NCBI RefSeq assembly: GCF_012843705.1
Contig: NZ_JABAFQ010000012.1
Span: forward strand, 1-58,992
Length of the DNA: 58,992 nucleotides
From: Fusobacterium sp. FSA-380-WT-3A
GTDB taxonomy: Bacteria; Fusobacteriota; Fusobacteriia; Fusobacteriales; Fusobacteriaceae
Direction of reading: 5' to 3'
Positions within the stretch are counted from its first letter, which is position 1. Every line of letters begins with the position of its first letter. Shown piece by piece: positions 20,008-28,008 of this stretch. Position numbers and translations under genes: made by a program. The notes below the pieces were generated by a model, which was not told the origin of the DNA, made no database searches, and was given only the letters and a program-made list of their open reading frames with translations.

Positions 20008-20769
20008 TTATTCTGCTGATCCGTTTTCTAAAACTTCTTCAACTGTTTCAGTTTCTGTAGAAACTTCTTCTACTTTCTCTTCAGTTCCTTGTCTTCCTTC
20101 GATTATTGCGTTTGCAACTAATGTAGACATTAATTTTACTGATCTTATAGCATCATCATTAGCTGGAATTGGATAAGTAATTAAATCTGGATCTACGTTA
20201 GTATCTATCATAGCAATTACTGGAATTCCTAAGTTAGCTGCTTCTGCTACTGCTAAAGCTTCTTTTTTAACGTCTACTACGAATAATGCTGCTGGTACTC
20301 CAGGCATATCTTGAATTCCTGCTAAGTTTTTATTTAATTTTTCTAATTCTTTTCTTAAGTTAGCTGCTTCTTTTTTAGTATAAGCTGTATCTAAAGTTCC
20401 ATCTTGATCCATTCTAGTTAATTCTTTAAGTCTAGCTATTCTTCCTTTGATAGTTTGGAAGTTTGTTAACATTCCACCTAACCATCTATTGTTTACATAG
20501 AACATTCCAGATCTTTCTGCTTGTTCTTTCATAGCTTCTTGAGCTTGTTTTTTAGTTCCAACAAATAAGAAGTTTCCTCCATTTGCTGATATTTCTCTTA
20601 CTACTTCGTAAGCCTCTTCAATTTTCTTTAAAGATTTGTGTAAATCGATTACATGGATTCCATTTCTCTCTGTGAAGATATATTTTGCCATTTTTGGATT
20701 CCATCTTTTTGCTTGATGTCCAAAGTGTACTCCAGACTCAAGTAATTGTTTCATAGTTACTACTGCCAT
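20008..20769 (-). CDS. rpsB: 30S ribosomal protein S2
   Basis: This 253-residue protein binds the head-body junction of the small subunit. Signature stretches are [34 protein letters not shown] and [15 protein letters not shown]. The last 25 residues are acidic ([20 protein letters not shown]), a tail longer than in E. coli. It heads the rpsB-tsf operon behind a consensus promoter and a folded leader, where S2 is expected to bind and repress its own translation in other bacteria. Confidence 0.97.
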   Translation of the reverse strand: MAVVTMKQLLESGVHFGHQAKRWNPKMAKYIFTERNGIHVIDLHKSLKKIEEAYEVVREISANGGNFLFVGTKKQAQEAMKEQAERSGMFYVNNRWLGGMLTNFQTIKGRIARLKELTRMDQDGTLDTAYTKKEAANLRKELEKLNKNLAGIQDMPGVPAALFVVDVKKEALAVAEAANLGIPVIAMIDTNVDPDLITYPIPANDDAIRSVKLMSTLVANAIIEGRQGTEEKVEEVSTETETVEEVLENGSAE

Positions 20770-20805
20770 TTTTTCCTCCTAATTTTATCTTTTGGTTATG
20801 CCCTC

Positions 20806-20859
20806 CGTCAATCTCAAAACTAAACAACCATTTGGCACCGAGTTTAGAAATAATTGACG
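20806..20859 (-). promoter_or_regulatory. Structured rpsB leader (candidate S2 autoregulatory RNA)
   Basis: In the 5' untranslated RNA of rpsB the outer arms CGTCAATT (20852-20859) and GATTGACG (20806-20813) pair, and an inner stem CTAAAC / GTTTAG (20842-20847 with 20820-20825) encloses a 16-base loop containing TCGGTGCCAAATGGTT. The nested stem sits 37 bases before the start codon. No Rfam class was recognised; its place in front of rpsB suggests feedback by S2. Confidence 0.6.
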
Positions 20860-20877
20860 TGCATTTTTTAGCATTTT

Positions 20878-20907
20878 ATTATATCACTTTCTTTTTATAA
20901 TTGTCAA
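20878..20907 (-). promoter_or_regulatory. Promoter of rpsB-tsf
   Basis: TTGACA (20902-20907) and TATAAT (20878-20883) on the minus strand with an 18-base spacer, about 110 bases before rpsB. Confidence 0.8.
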
Positions 20908-20962
20908 CTAAATAAATAAAAATATTCTTTATATTTTTTATTTGAAATATAAATTTTATTTC

Positions 20963-20991
20963 TTGACTTTGATATAAACATAAATTAAAAT
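20963..20991 (+). promoter_or_regulatory. Promoter of the EamA transporter gene
   Basis: TTGACT (20963-20968) and TAAAAT (20986-20991) with a 17-base spacer on the plus strand, 33 bases before the ATG. Confidence 0.6.
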
Positions 20992-21024
20992 TTAAATAAA
21001 TTATTTTACGAAGGGGAAGATATT

Positions 21025-21879
21025 ATGAATATTAAAACAAAAAATCTACTTCAAATTCATATAGCTGTTTTTCTTTTAGGTTTTTCTGGGTTATTTGGAA
21101 GGTTAGTTTCAACTTCAATTTTTACTCTTATTTTAGGAAGAACATTTTTTTCAGCTTTAGCTTTATTTCTCTTATTGAAATATCAAAAAATAAGTTTAAA
21201 GTTGGAAAAGCCAAAAGAATATTTTTATTTAATCATACTTGGAATTTTTTTATCTCTTCATTGGATTACTTTCTTTCACTCAATAAATCTTTCAACTGTG
21301 GCAATAGGACTTTTAACTTTTTCAACTTTTCCTTTTTTTGTAACTTTTTTAGAACCGATTATATTTAAAGAAAAATTATATTTTTCTGATATAGTTGTAG
21401 CTATTATAGCTTTTATAGGTATATCTTTTGTAGTTCCTTCTTTTGATTTTGGAAATGATATGACAATAGGTGGATTATGGGGAATTTTTTCAGGGATTTT
21501 ATATGCTATTTTTTCTTTAGGAAATAGAGCTATCACTCAAAAATATTCTGGTCCTCTAGTTTCTTTTTATGAGCAATTAGTAGTGATGTTTTCTCTAATT
21601 CCTACATATTTAATAACAAGAGAAATTGTAACAAGAAAAGATATATTTTTAATGGCTCTTTTAGGGATTGTATTTACAGCTCTAGCTCACACTCTTGTAA
21701 TTAGTTCTTTAAAACATGTAAAAGCTAAAACTTCTAGTATCATTTTTTGTTTAGAACCTCTGTATTCTATAACAGCAGCAGCTTTTATATTGAATGAAAT
21801 TCCTAGTATAAAAACACTTTTTGGAGGGGTTATTATTATATGTGCTGTTCTTTATTCTACTATAAAAAGTAAAAAATAA
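21025..21879 (+). CDS. EamA/DMT-superfamily membrane transporter
   Basis: This 284-residue protein has ten predicted membrane helices in two five-helix repeats, as in the drug/metabolite transporter superfamily. The first repeat starts at IHIAVFLLGFSGLFGRLV and the second at GGLWGIFSGILYAIFSLGNRA; LEPIIFKEKL and LEPLYSITAAAFILNEIPS are the paired conserved EP motifs at the end of helices 4 and 9. Exporters of amino acids or metabolites are common in this family but the substrate is unknown. It is a single gene ending at a bidirectional hairpin that also serves the MarR gene. Confidence 0.9.
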   Translation: MNIKTKNLLQIHIAVFLLGFSGLFGRLVSTSIFTLILGRTFFSALALFLLLKYQKISLKLEKPKEYFYLIILGIFLSLHWITFFHSINLSTVAIGLLTFSTFPFFVTFLEPIIFKEKLYFSDIVVAIIAFIGISFVVPSFDFGNDMTIGGLWGIFSGILYAIFSLGNRAITQKYSGPLVSFYEQLVVMFSLIPTYLITREIVTRKDIFLMALLGIVFTALAHTLVISSLKHVKAKTSSIIFCLEPLYSITAAAFILNEIPSIKTLFGGVIIICAVLYSTIKSKK

Positions 21880-21896
21880 TATAGTAAAAATCAATT

Positions 21897-21938
21897 GGAA
21901 CTATTATATGAAATAATAAATTTTTATATAATAGTTCC
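21897..21938. terminator. Hairpin between convergent EamA and MarR genes
   Basis: The 13-bp arms GGAACTATTATAT / ATATAATAGTTCC enclose a 16-base AT loop between two convergent genes. It likely ends transcription from both sides, although the T-run after it is short. Confidence 0.65.
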
Positions 21939-21951
21939 TTCATTATTAATA

Positions 21952-22401
21952 TTAATCTTTTGATAATTTGTTTTTTATGTCATTTTCTAAAAGATTTAAA
22001 AATTTTGAAATAGTCTCTTTCTCAACATTAGAAAAATTTTGAAATATTTTACTGTCTCTTTCTTCAGCCTCTTTATGTAAAATTTCATGTTTTATAAATA
22101 TCTCTCTTCCTTTTTCAGTTAAAGAAAAATATTTCTCTTTTTTATTATCAGGATTTTGAAATTGTTTTATATATTCTCTTTCTAAAAGTTTTTTCACTAT
22201 TTTTAAGGCTCCACTTTTGGTAAAATTCATGTGTTTACTTAGACTTGTAATATTAGGATTTTTAGTTTTTCCAATAAAATCTATGCTATGAACATCACTG
22301 ATATTTAATTCTGAATAATTTTTAGAAAAATCTTTTTTATTAAACTCCTCTATTAATTGAAATACTGATATTAAATTATTTAATAATTCTTTATTTTCCA
22401 T
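21952..22401 (-). CDS. MarR-family transcriptional regulator
   Basis: This 149-residue winged-helix protein shows the MarR DNA-binding core: PNITSLSKHMNFTKSGALKIVKKLLEREYI is the helix-turn-helix and FSLTEKGREIFI the wing and following helix. The ends are helical for dimer formation. It starts one base after the stop of the cyclase gene, so both are one operon. The operator found at the operon's start site is a natural target for it, implying autorepression and release by an unknown ligand, perhaps the cyclase substrate. Confidence 0.9.
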   Translation of the reverse strand: MENKELLNNLISVFQLIEEFNKKDFSKNYSELNISDVHSIDFIGKTKNPNITSLSKHMNFTKSGALKIVKKLLEREYIKQFQNPDNKKEKYFSLTEKGREIFIKHEILHKEAEERDSKIFQNFSNVEKETISKFLNLLENDIKNKLSKD

Positions 22402-22402
22402 T

Positions 22403-22972
22403 TTATCTTTCCTTTTTAAATATTCTAACTGGTAACCCTGTCAACAAAGGTGTTCTATGCCAAATTATTAAAGTTTCCTCGATTTTATTCATATTTCCCA
22501 AAGCATTTGAATCTAAATTTTCTATAACATATGTTTGATTATCCTCACATTTTTTATCAGCTAAAATATGTTCTTCCCCTCTTCTTATTCCAGCACAATC
22601 TATTCCTATAAAACTAACTTTCTTTTTCAAAAGTTCCTCTATAAGCTCCCAACTTAATTGAAAGTGATTTTTAATGTATATATCACTTCCATATTTATTA
22701 TCTTTTTGAATATCAGTAAAAAATATTACAAAATCTCCTTCTACTATTTCATAATCTTCTAATATTTCTATACCTATTTCTCTATTCAAATCATATTTTT
22801 TACAATCGATTGTTATTGTTCTTCTTTCAATATATTTTTCAGGTATAAAAGTTTTATTATATACATCTATATGAGTTCCAATATGTCCACTCATCATCAA
22901 TGGATTTTCATTTTTTCTTACAAAATCCCAAACTTTATCCTCATCAGATATTTTTATACTTATTTCAATCAT
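22403..22972 (-). CDS. Cyclase-family metal hydrolase (kynurenine formamidase-like)
   Basis: This 189-residue protein belongs to the cyclase family that includes bacterial kynurenine formamidase and isatin hydrolase. The metal-binding HxGTHxD motif is seen in SGHIGTHIDVYN near residue 30, and the later IDCAGIRRGEEH corresponds to the conserved active-site aspartate segment. Members hydrolyse cyclic or N-formyl amides in a Zn- or Mn-dependent way. No tryptophan-degradation genes are close, so the substrate is open. It is the first gene of the operon with the MarR regulator. Confidence 0.82.
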   Translation of the reverse strand: MIEISIKISDEDKVWDFVRKNENPLMMSGHIGTHIDVYNKTFIPEKYIERRTITIDCKKYDLNREIGIEILEDYEIVEGDFVIFFTDIQKDNKYGSDIYIKNHFQLSWELIEELLKKKVSFIGIDCAGIRRGEEHILADKKCEDNQTYVIENLDSNALGNMNKIEETLIIWHRTPLLTGLPVRIFKKER

Positions 22973-22985
22973 AAAAATCCCTCCA

Positions 22986-23007
22986 TTTAGTTAACCAGTT
23001 AACTAAA
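22986..23007. promoter_or_regulatory. Palindromic operator of the cyclase-MarR operon
   Basis: The perfect 10-bp arms TTTAGTTAAC and GTTAACTAAA flank a central CA. The site begins at the -10 box and covers the start point, so a protein bound here would block transcription. The MarR protein encoded in the operon is the likely binder. Confidence 0.85.
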
Positions 23008-23035
23008 TTATAGAAAAAATTTTTTTATCTGTCAA
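23007..23035 (-). promoter_or_regulatory. Promoter of the cyclase-MarR operon
   Basis: Perfect TTGACA (23030-23035) and TATAAT (23007-23012) with a 17-base spacer. A promoter this strong placed against an operator suggests tight repression with high induced output. Confidence 0.88.
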
Positions 23036-23081
23036 TTATTATTTATCTAAAGGATATTAAAAATTTCTTAATTATAAAATT

Positions 23082-23123
23082 AAAAAGATTAATTTCTGCA
23101 AAATACAAAAATCAATCCTTTTT
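23082..23123 (-). terminator. Terminator of the hydF operon
   Basis: AAAAAGGATTGATTT pairs with AAATTAATCTTTTT (with a G-U pair) and ends in T residues on the minus strand, 26 bases past the ferredoxin gene. Confidence 0.6.
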
Positions 23124-23148
23124 AATAATAATAAATTTCACTAAATTT

Positions 23149-23925
23149 TTAGATAAATAATTTTATCTCTTTATAGTCGCTACATTTTCCTTCTAAGAAA
23201 TCAATAAAAGGCTTTATAGCATCTCCTTTAACTTCTCTTCCATTAAACTTACAAAATCTTACACAAGCATGACATAAAATACATTTTGTAACATCAATAC
23301 TTCTATGATTTTCTTTAGAAATAGCTTCTGTTGGACAAACTTTAATACATTGTCCACAATCTTTACAATTTTCATTTGGCTCTGGAGCTACTCCTCTACT
23401 TGGTCCATCTGCTTTATAAGGTCTATTCCCTGGTAACTCTATTCTTAAATTTTCTGTTTTAGTTTCTAATTTTTTAATTATCTCTTTTCCAAAATTAAAA
23501 GCTTTTTCTAAATCTTCAACTGTTGGACGACCTGTTGCTACTTTTGTAGTATAAGAATGTGTTCCTAAAAATGCTCCTGCTCCTACAACTATAAAATTAT
23601 TTTCCTCAAATATATCTTGCATCTCTACAAAATAATCTTCAAAGGCTCTGTTTCCATAAACTCCAACTAAAATAATAGGAGTATTATTTCCTTTTATTTT
23701 TTTTAGAGCCTCTCTTATAATTTTTGGAACTCTTCCAGCATATACTGGAGAACCTACTATAATTAATTCATCTTCTTTAAAAGAATATTCTGTTAAATCT
23801 TTCCAAGAAAAAGTGATATCTATATTTTCTATTTCTTTTCCTATCCCTTTAGCAATATTTTCTACAACTTTCTTAGTTGAATGAGTTGGACTAAAATAAA
23901 AAGTTGTAACTTTAGATATGTTCAT
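23149..23925 (-). CDS. EFR1-type flavodoxin/ferredoxin fusion protein
   Basis: This 258-residue protein joins an N-terminal flavodoxin-like domain (YFSPTHSTKKVVENIA as FMN phosphate loop; IVGSPVYAGRVP; LVGVYGNRAFEDY) to a C-terminal pair of [4Fe-4S] motifs, CKDCGQCIKVCP and CILCHACVRFC, at about residues 190-235. Such EFR1 proteins carry electrons between flavin and clusters. It is the last gene of an operon with hydF and an FAD dehydrogenase, 26 bases after hydF, which suggests a link to hydrogenase or other reductive metabolism. Confidence 0.9.
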   Translation of the reverse strand: MNISKVTTFYFSPTHSTKKVVENIAKGIGKEIENIDITFSWKDLTEYSFKEDELIIVGSPVYAGRVPKIIREALKKIKGNNTPIILVGVYGNRAFEDYFVEMQDIFEENNFIVVGAGAFLGTHSYTTKVATGRPTVEDLEKAFNFGKEIIKKLETKTENLRIELPGNRPYKADGPSRGVAPEPNENCKDCGQCIKVCPTEAISKENHRSIDVTKCILCHACVRFCKFNGREVKGDAIKPFIDFLEGKCSDYKEIKLFI

Positions 23926-23951
23926 CTTTATTCCTCCTAAACTTTTTAAAA

Positions 23952-25139
23952 TTATTTTAAAGGTTCAATAGCTTTTTCTAATATCCCTGTTAAATAGGCT
24001 AAAACCAAACCATAATTTGTGACTTTTAGATTTTTCTCATTACAAAATTTTATTCTATTTTCCATATTTTTTCTAGTTATCATACAACCACCACAATGAA
24101 TAACTAAATCATATTTTGATAAATCCTCTGGAAAATCTTTTCCTGCTGAAAAAGTAAAATTTATTTTTTTATTTAATTTTTTCTGTAAAAGAGTTGGTAT
24201 TTTTACTCTTCCAATATCTTCATGAGAAGTATTATGGGTACAAGTTTCAGCTATTAAAACATTACTATTTTCTTTTAAGTTTTTAATAACCTCTATCCCT
24301 TCTATTAATTTATCTATTTCTCCCTTTTGCCTAGCAAATAAAATTGAAAAACTTGTAAGAGGATATCTGTTATTTACTATTTTATCCACATTTTTAAAAG
24401 CTTGGGAATCTGTTATAACTAATTTAATATTATCTTCCTCTTTTAAAACTTCCTCTAACTCTGTATCCCTACAAACTACTGATTTTATTCCATTATCTAA
24501 AGCATCTCTTAAGATTTGAACCTGTGGTAAAATTAATCTTCCCTTTGGAGCTTCTGAATCTATTGGCACTACCAATACAATTTTTTCTCCATATTCTACT
24601 ATTCCCTTTAATAAACTAGGTTCTTCTTCCAAAACATTCAACTTTTCAATTAAATATTTTTTGAAATTTAATATAGAATCTCTATTCTTAGTTGAAATAA
24701 ATAAGCAATTATCTATTTTAGATTTTATTTCATTTTTCTTCTCTTCATTCAATAATTCTTCTTTATTCACTACCACTAAATAAGGAAGAGAATATTTCTT
24801 TAAAATTAAAAGATTTTCTTTATATTCTTCTTCAATAAAATTATTTCCATCAATAACATATATTGCAAAATCAGATTTTTTTATTTCATTGATAGTTTTT
24901 TCAATTCTTAAATTTCCTAGTTTACTATTATCATTAAATCCTGCTGTATCTATAAATAACACAGGTCCAAAAGGGATTAACTCCATTGCTTTTTTTACTG
25001 AGTCTGTTGTAGTTCCCTCTTCTGATGAAACAATAGCAATATTCTGTTCTACTATACTATTTAATAAAGAGGATTTCCCAGAGTTAACAGCTCCTACTAT
25101 CACAATATTTACTCTATTTGAATTTGGTGTGTTTTGCAT
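23952..25139 (-). CDS. hydF: [FeFe]-hydrogenase maturation GTPase HydF
   Basis: This 395-residue scaffold GTPase carries the di-iron subcluster precursor and delivers it to apo-hydrogenase. The N-terminal GTPase domain has Walker A GAVNSGKSS at about residues 16-24, DTAGF as switch II and VVNKEE as base-recognition motif. The C-terminal cluster-binding domain has the HydF pattern C-x-H...C-x2-C in CTHNTSHEDIGR and HCGGCM. The partner genes hydE and hydG and the hydrogenase itself are not in the window. It starts 11 bases after the FAD dehydrogenase gene. Confidence 0.94.
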   Translation of the reverse strand: MQNTPNSNRVNIVIVGAVNSGKSSLLNSIVEQNIAIVSSEEGTTTDSVKKAMELIPFGPVLFIDTAGFNDNSKLGNLRIEKTINEIKKSDFAIYVIDGNNFIEEEYKENLLILKKYSLPYLVVVNKEELLNEEKKNEIKSKIDNCLFISTKNRDSILNFKKYLIEKLNVLEEEPSLLKGIVEYGEKIVLVVPIDSEAPKGRLILPQVQILRDALDNGIKSVVCRDTELEEVLKEEDNIKLVITDSQAFKNVDKIVNNRYPLTSFSILFARQKGEIDKLIEGIEVIKNLKENSNVLIAETCTHNTSHEDIGRVKIPTLLQKKLNKKINFTFSAGKDFPEDLSKYDLVIHCGGCMITRKNMENRIKFCNEKNLKVTNYGLVLAYLTGILEKAIEPLK

Positions 25140-25150
25140 TTTTTTCCTTT

Positions 25151-26737
25151 CTAATCTTCTACCACTTTACTAAAAGATTTATCCACAATTTTAAGTCCAT
25201 CTACTCCAGCACTAACTATACCTCCAGCATATCCAGCTCCCTCTCCTATTGGATAAAGTCCTTTAATATTAACAGATTCTCCATTTTCATCTCTTAATAT
25301 TCTTATTGGAGCTGATGTTCTTGTTTCTGGAGCCAACAAATTAGCTCTCTCACTAATAAATAAAGGATTATTTTTCCCCCAATATTTTAAAGCCATTTTC
25401 ATATTTCTTGTTATTACATCAGGGAAAAATTTATTTAAGTCATATGGAGTTTTCTTCATTAAATAACTTGTTCTTATCTCTTTCTCTGTCACTTTACCCT
25501 CTAAAAAATCAGTTACACTTTGATAAATAGCTCCATATTCTTTTACTATCTCATAACTTCTTTTTTCTAACTTTTCTTGAAATTCCATTCCAGAAAATAA
25601 ATCTTCACCAAACTCATTTTCTTTAATTCCAACTACAAGGGCTGAGTTTGAAAATTCTCCATTTCTATCAGAATAACTCATTCCATTAACTAGAGAACCA
25701 CCTTTTTGAGAGGCAGCATTAACAATCACTCCTCCAGGGCACATACAGAAAGAAAATACCCCTCTTTCTTCCTCATAATTATTATAAGTAAAATTATAAG
25801 TAGCAGCTCCTAAATTTTTGTGACCAGCAAATTTTCCATATTGCATCTTATCTATATCTTCTCTTGGATGTTCTATTCTAGCTCCTATAGCAAAAGGTTT
25901 ACTTTCCATTTTTACACCTTTTTTATGTAACATTCTATAAGTATCTCTTGCTGAATGACCTACTCCTAAAATTATTTTATCTACTTCTATTTTTTCTATT
26001 TCATTTTTATTGTTATTTATTATAGCTCCTACAATCTTATTATCTTCTATAATTATCTCTTCTAATTTATTATTAAAATAAAATTTTCCACCCATTGAAA
26101 TAATTTTTTCTCTAAGATTTTTTATAACACCTTTTAAAATATCTGTTCCTATATGAGGTTTATAATCCCACATTATTTCTTCTTGAGCACCACATTCTAC
26201 AAAAGTTTGAAATACTTTATCTATATATTCACTTCTTATTCTAGTATTTAATTTTCCATCAGAATAAGTTCCAGCTCCACCTTCTCCAAATTGAATATTT
26301 GAATTTTCATTTAATATTCCAGTATTGATAAAGTTTTCTACTGACTTATCTCTAGAATCTACATCTTCTCCTCTTTCAATTATAATAGGCTTATATCCAT
26401 ATTCTACTAATCTCAAAGCTGAAAAAAGCCCTGCTGGTCCTGTTCCCACTATCAAAACTTTTTCTTCTTTATTTATAGCTTCCCTTTTTAAATATACACT
26501 ATCTTTTATTATATTTACATTTTTCATATTTTTTATATCAATTTCATTTTTTAAATAAACTTCTAAATTATAAACAAACTTTATATCATTCTTTTTTCTA
26601 CTATCTATAGACCTTTTTAACCATAAAATTTTATCTATGTTTTCTTTTTTTATCCCTTTTTTTATTATTTCTTTTTCTATTTCCTTATTTTGATTTTTTA
26701 TCACTGGTATCATTATATTATTTATACTAACTCTCAA
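25151..26737 (-). CDS. FAD-dependent dehydrogenase (COG2509-like)
   Basis: This 528-residue flavoprotein belongs to the uncharacterised NAD(FAD)-utilising dehydrogenases. The dinucleotide motif VLIVGTGPAGLFSALRLVEYG is near residue 95, preceded by an N-terminal helical domain. FGEGGAGTYSDGKLNTRI is the family's hallmark, and the C-terminal GLYPIGEGAGYAGGIVSAGVDGL is the second FAD contact. Its reaction is not known. The start is TTG after GAGGTGATA. It heads the operon with hydF and the ferredoxin fusion. Confidence 0.87.
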   Translation of the reverse strand: MRVSINNIMIPVIKNQNKEIEKEIIKKGIKKENIDKILWLKRSIDSRKKNDIKFVYNLEVYLKNEIDIKNMKNVNIIKDSVYLKREAINKEEKVLIVGTGPAGLFSALRLVEYGYKPIIIERGEDVDSRDKSVENFINTGILNENSNIQFGEGGAGTYSDGKLNTRIRSEYIDKVFQTFVECGAQEEIMWDYKPHIGTDILKGVIKNLREKIISMGGKFYFNNKLEEIIIEDNKIVGAIINNNKNEIEKIEVDKIILGVGHSARDTYRMLHKKGVKMESKPFAIGARIEHPREDIDKMQYGKFAGHKNLGAATYNFTYNNYEEERGVFSFCMCPGGVIVNAASQKGGSLVNGMSYSDRNGEFSNSALVVGIKENEFGEDLFSGMEFQEKLEKRSYEIVKEYGAIYQSVTDFLEGKVTEKEIRTSYLMKKTPYDLNKFFPDVITRNMKMALKYWGKNNPLFISERANLLAPETRTSAPIRILRDENGESVNIKGLYPIGEGAGYAGGIVSAGVDGLKIVDKSFSKVVED

Positions 26738-26884
26738 TATATCACCTCTGTAAAAATTATACCATAATAAAAAAAAATGTGCTTATATATTTTATCTTTC
26801 TCAATCAAAAGTGTTATTTTATTTTTTCTATGAATATTCTATATTTTATGGTATAATATTATGTATATTTTTTAAGGAGGTTAT

Positions 26885-27715
26885 ATGGAAGAATTAACAA
26901 AATTTCAAATTTTTTTAGAAGAAGTTAAAATGGATGCATTAAAAATGTTACCCTCTATTGCCATAAAGATTATTTGGGTTATATTTTTACTAGTAATTTT
27001 TAAACCTGTTAATAAATCAATTATAAAATTTTTTAAACTTTTATTTGATAAAAATAAAGTTGACCCATTATTAAAAAGTTTTATTATATCTTTTATTAAT
27101 GTATTAATTTATATTTCTTTCTTTGTTTTAATCATTGGAGGAATAGGGGTAAGAGCTACATCTCTTGTTACTATTTTAGGTACAGCAGGTTTGGCTGTAG
27201 GTCTGGCTTTACAAGGAAGTTTATCTAATTTAGCTGGAGGAGTATTAATATTATTCTTTAAACCTTTTTCAAAAGGAGATTATATAATAACAAGTAGTGG
27301 TTCTGGTACTGTTGAAAGTATTTACATTTTATATACAGTAATTTCAACTGTTGAAAATTTTAGAATTACTATTCCTAATAGTGAATTAGCTAATTCAGCT
27401 GTTACAAATGTTTCTAGAAGTCCAGAAAGAATGATTGATGCTATGATTAGTGTTAGTTATGACTCAGACCTTGATTTAGTTAAAGAAACTTTAAACTCCA
27501 TCTTAAAAGAGCATAAAGATATTCTTCATGAAAAAGGTTATGTAATAAGACTAAAAAAACAAAATGCTAGTTCTTTGGATTTTGTATTAAGAGCTTGGGT
27601 AAAAAAAGAAAATTATTGGAATACTTACTATGATTTAATGGAAACTATTGTTATTAAATTTAGAGAAAATAATATTGAAATTCCTTACAATAAACTTGAT
27701 GTTTATCAAAAATAA
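26885..27715 (+). CDS. Small-conductance mechanosensitive channel (MscS family)
   Basis: This 276-residue protein is a minimal MscS channel that opens under membrane tension and releases solutes on osmotic downshift. Three membrane segments cover about residues 15-110. The pore helix shows the alternating Gly/Ala pattern GTAGLAVGLALQGSLSNLAGG, followed by LFFKPFSKGDYI and the cytosolic beta domain (TIPNSELANSAVTN). Length is close to E. coli MscS. TATAAT stands 35 bases before the ATG and a strong terminator follows, so it is transcribed alone. Confidence 0.93.
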   Translation: MEELTKFQIFLEEVKMDALKMLPSIAIKIIWVIFLLVIFKPVNKSIIKFFKLLFDKNKVDPLLKSFIISFINVLIYISFFVLIIGGIGVRATSLVTILGTAGLAVGLALQGSLSNLAGGVLILFFKPFSKGDYIITSSGSGTVESIYILYTVISTVENFRITIPNSELANSAVTNVSRSPERMIDAMISVSYDSDLDLVKETLNSILKEHKDILHEKGYVIRLKKQNASSLDFVLRAWVKKENYWNTYYDLMETIVIKFRENNIEIPYNKLDVYQK

Positions 27716-27781
27716 TTTCATAAAAAATTTATTATTCTCAAAATTTTTATTATATTTTATTAAATAATAAAATTGTAATTC

Positions 27782-27817
27782 ACACTCTATATTAATAAAT
27801 ATAGAGTGTATTTTTTT
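27782..27817 (+). terminator. Terminator after the mscS-like gene
   Basis: ACACTCTATA / TATAGAGTGT with an 8-base loop, then ATTTTTTT. Between it and the next terminator at 27935 lies about 115 bases of AT-rich DNA where no gene was recognised. Confidence 0.88.
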
Positions 27818-27934
27818 ATAAAAAATAAATTTATTTTCACTATTTTTTTATATATTTCTTTAAATCTTTTATTTTCTTCTCTAAATTTTATATTATTTAT
27901 TTTCTTCCATCTCTTCTCTTAATTCTCTAAAATA

Positions 27935-27972
27935 AAAAAGGATTAATTTATATAAGTAAATTAATCCTTTTT
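27935..27972 (-). terminator. Terminator after the Na+/solute symporter gene
   Basis: The 16-bp perfect arms AAAAAGGATTAATTTA / TAAATTAATCCTTTTT with a 6-base loop lie 37 bases past the symporter stop on the minus strand. The stem repeats the AAGGATTAA core. Confidence 0.88.
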
Positions 27973-28008
27973 AATTATTATTTAATAAATTAGATTATAA
28001 ATTTAAGA

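Noticed and set aside
27818-27934. Possible gene remnant with charged residues on the minus strand
   Set aside because: A short frame reading roughly LREEMEENK then a stop resembles the end of a coiled-coil protein, but it is too short and has no start or recognisable family.
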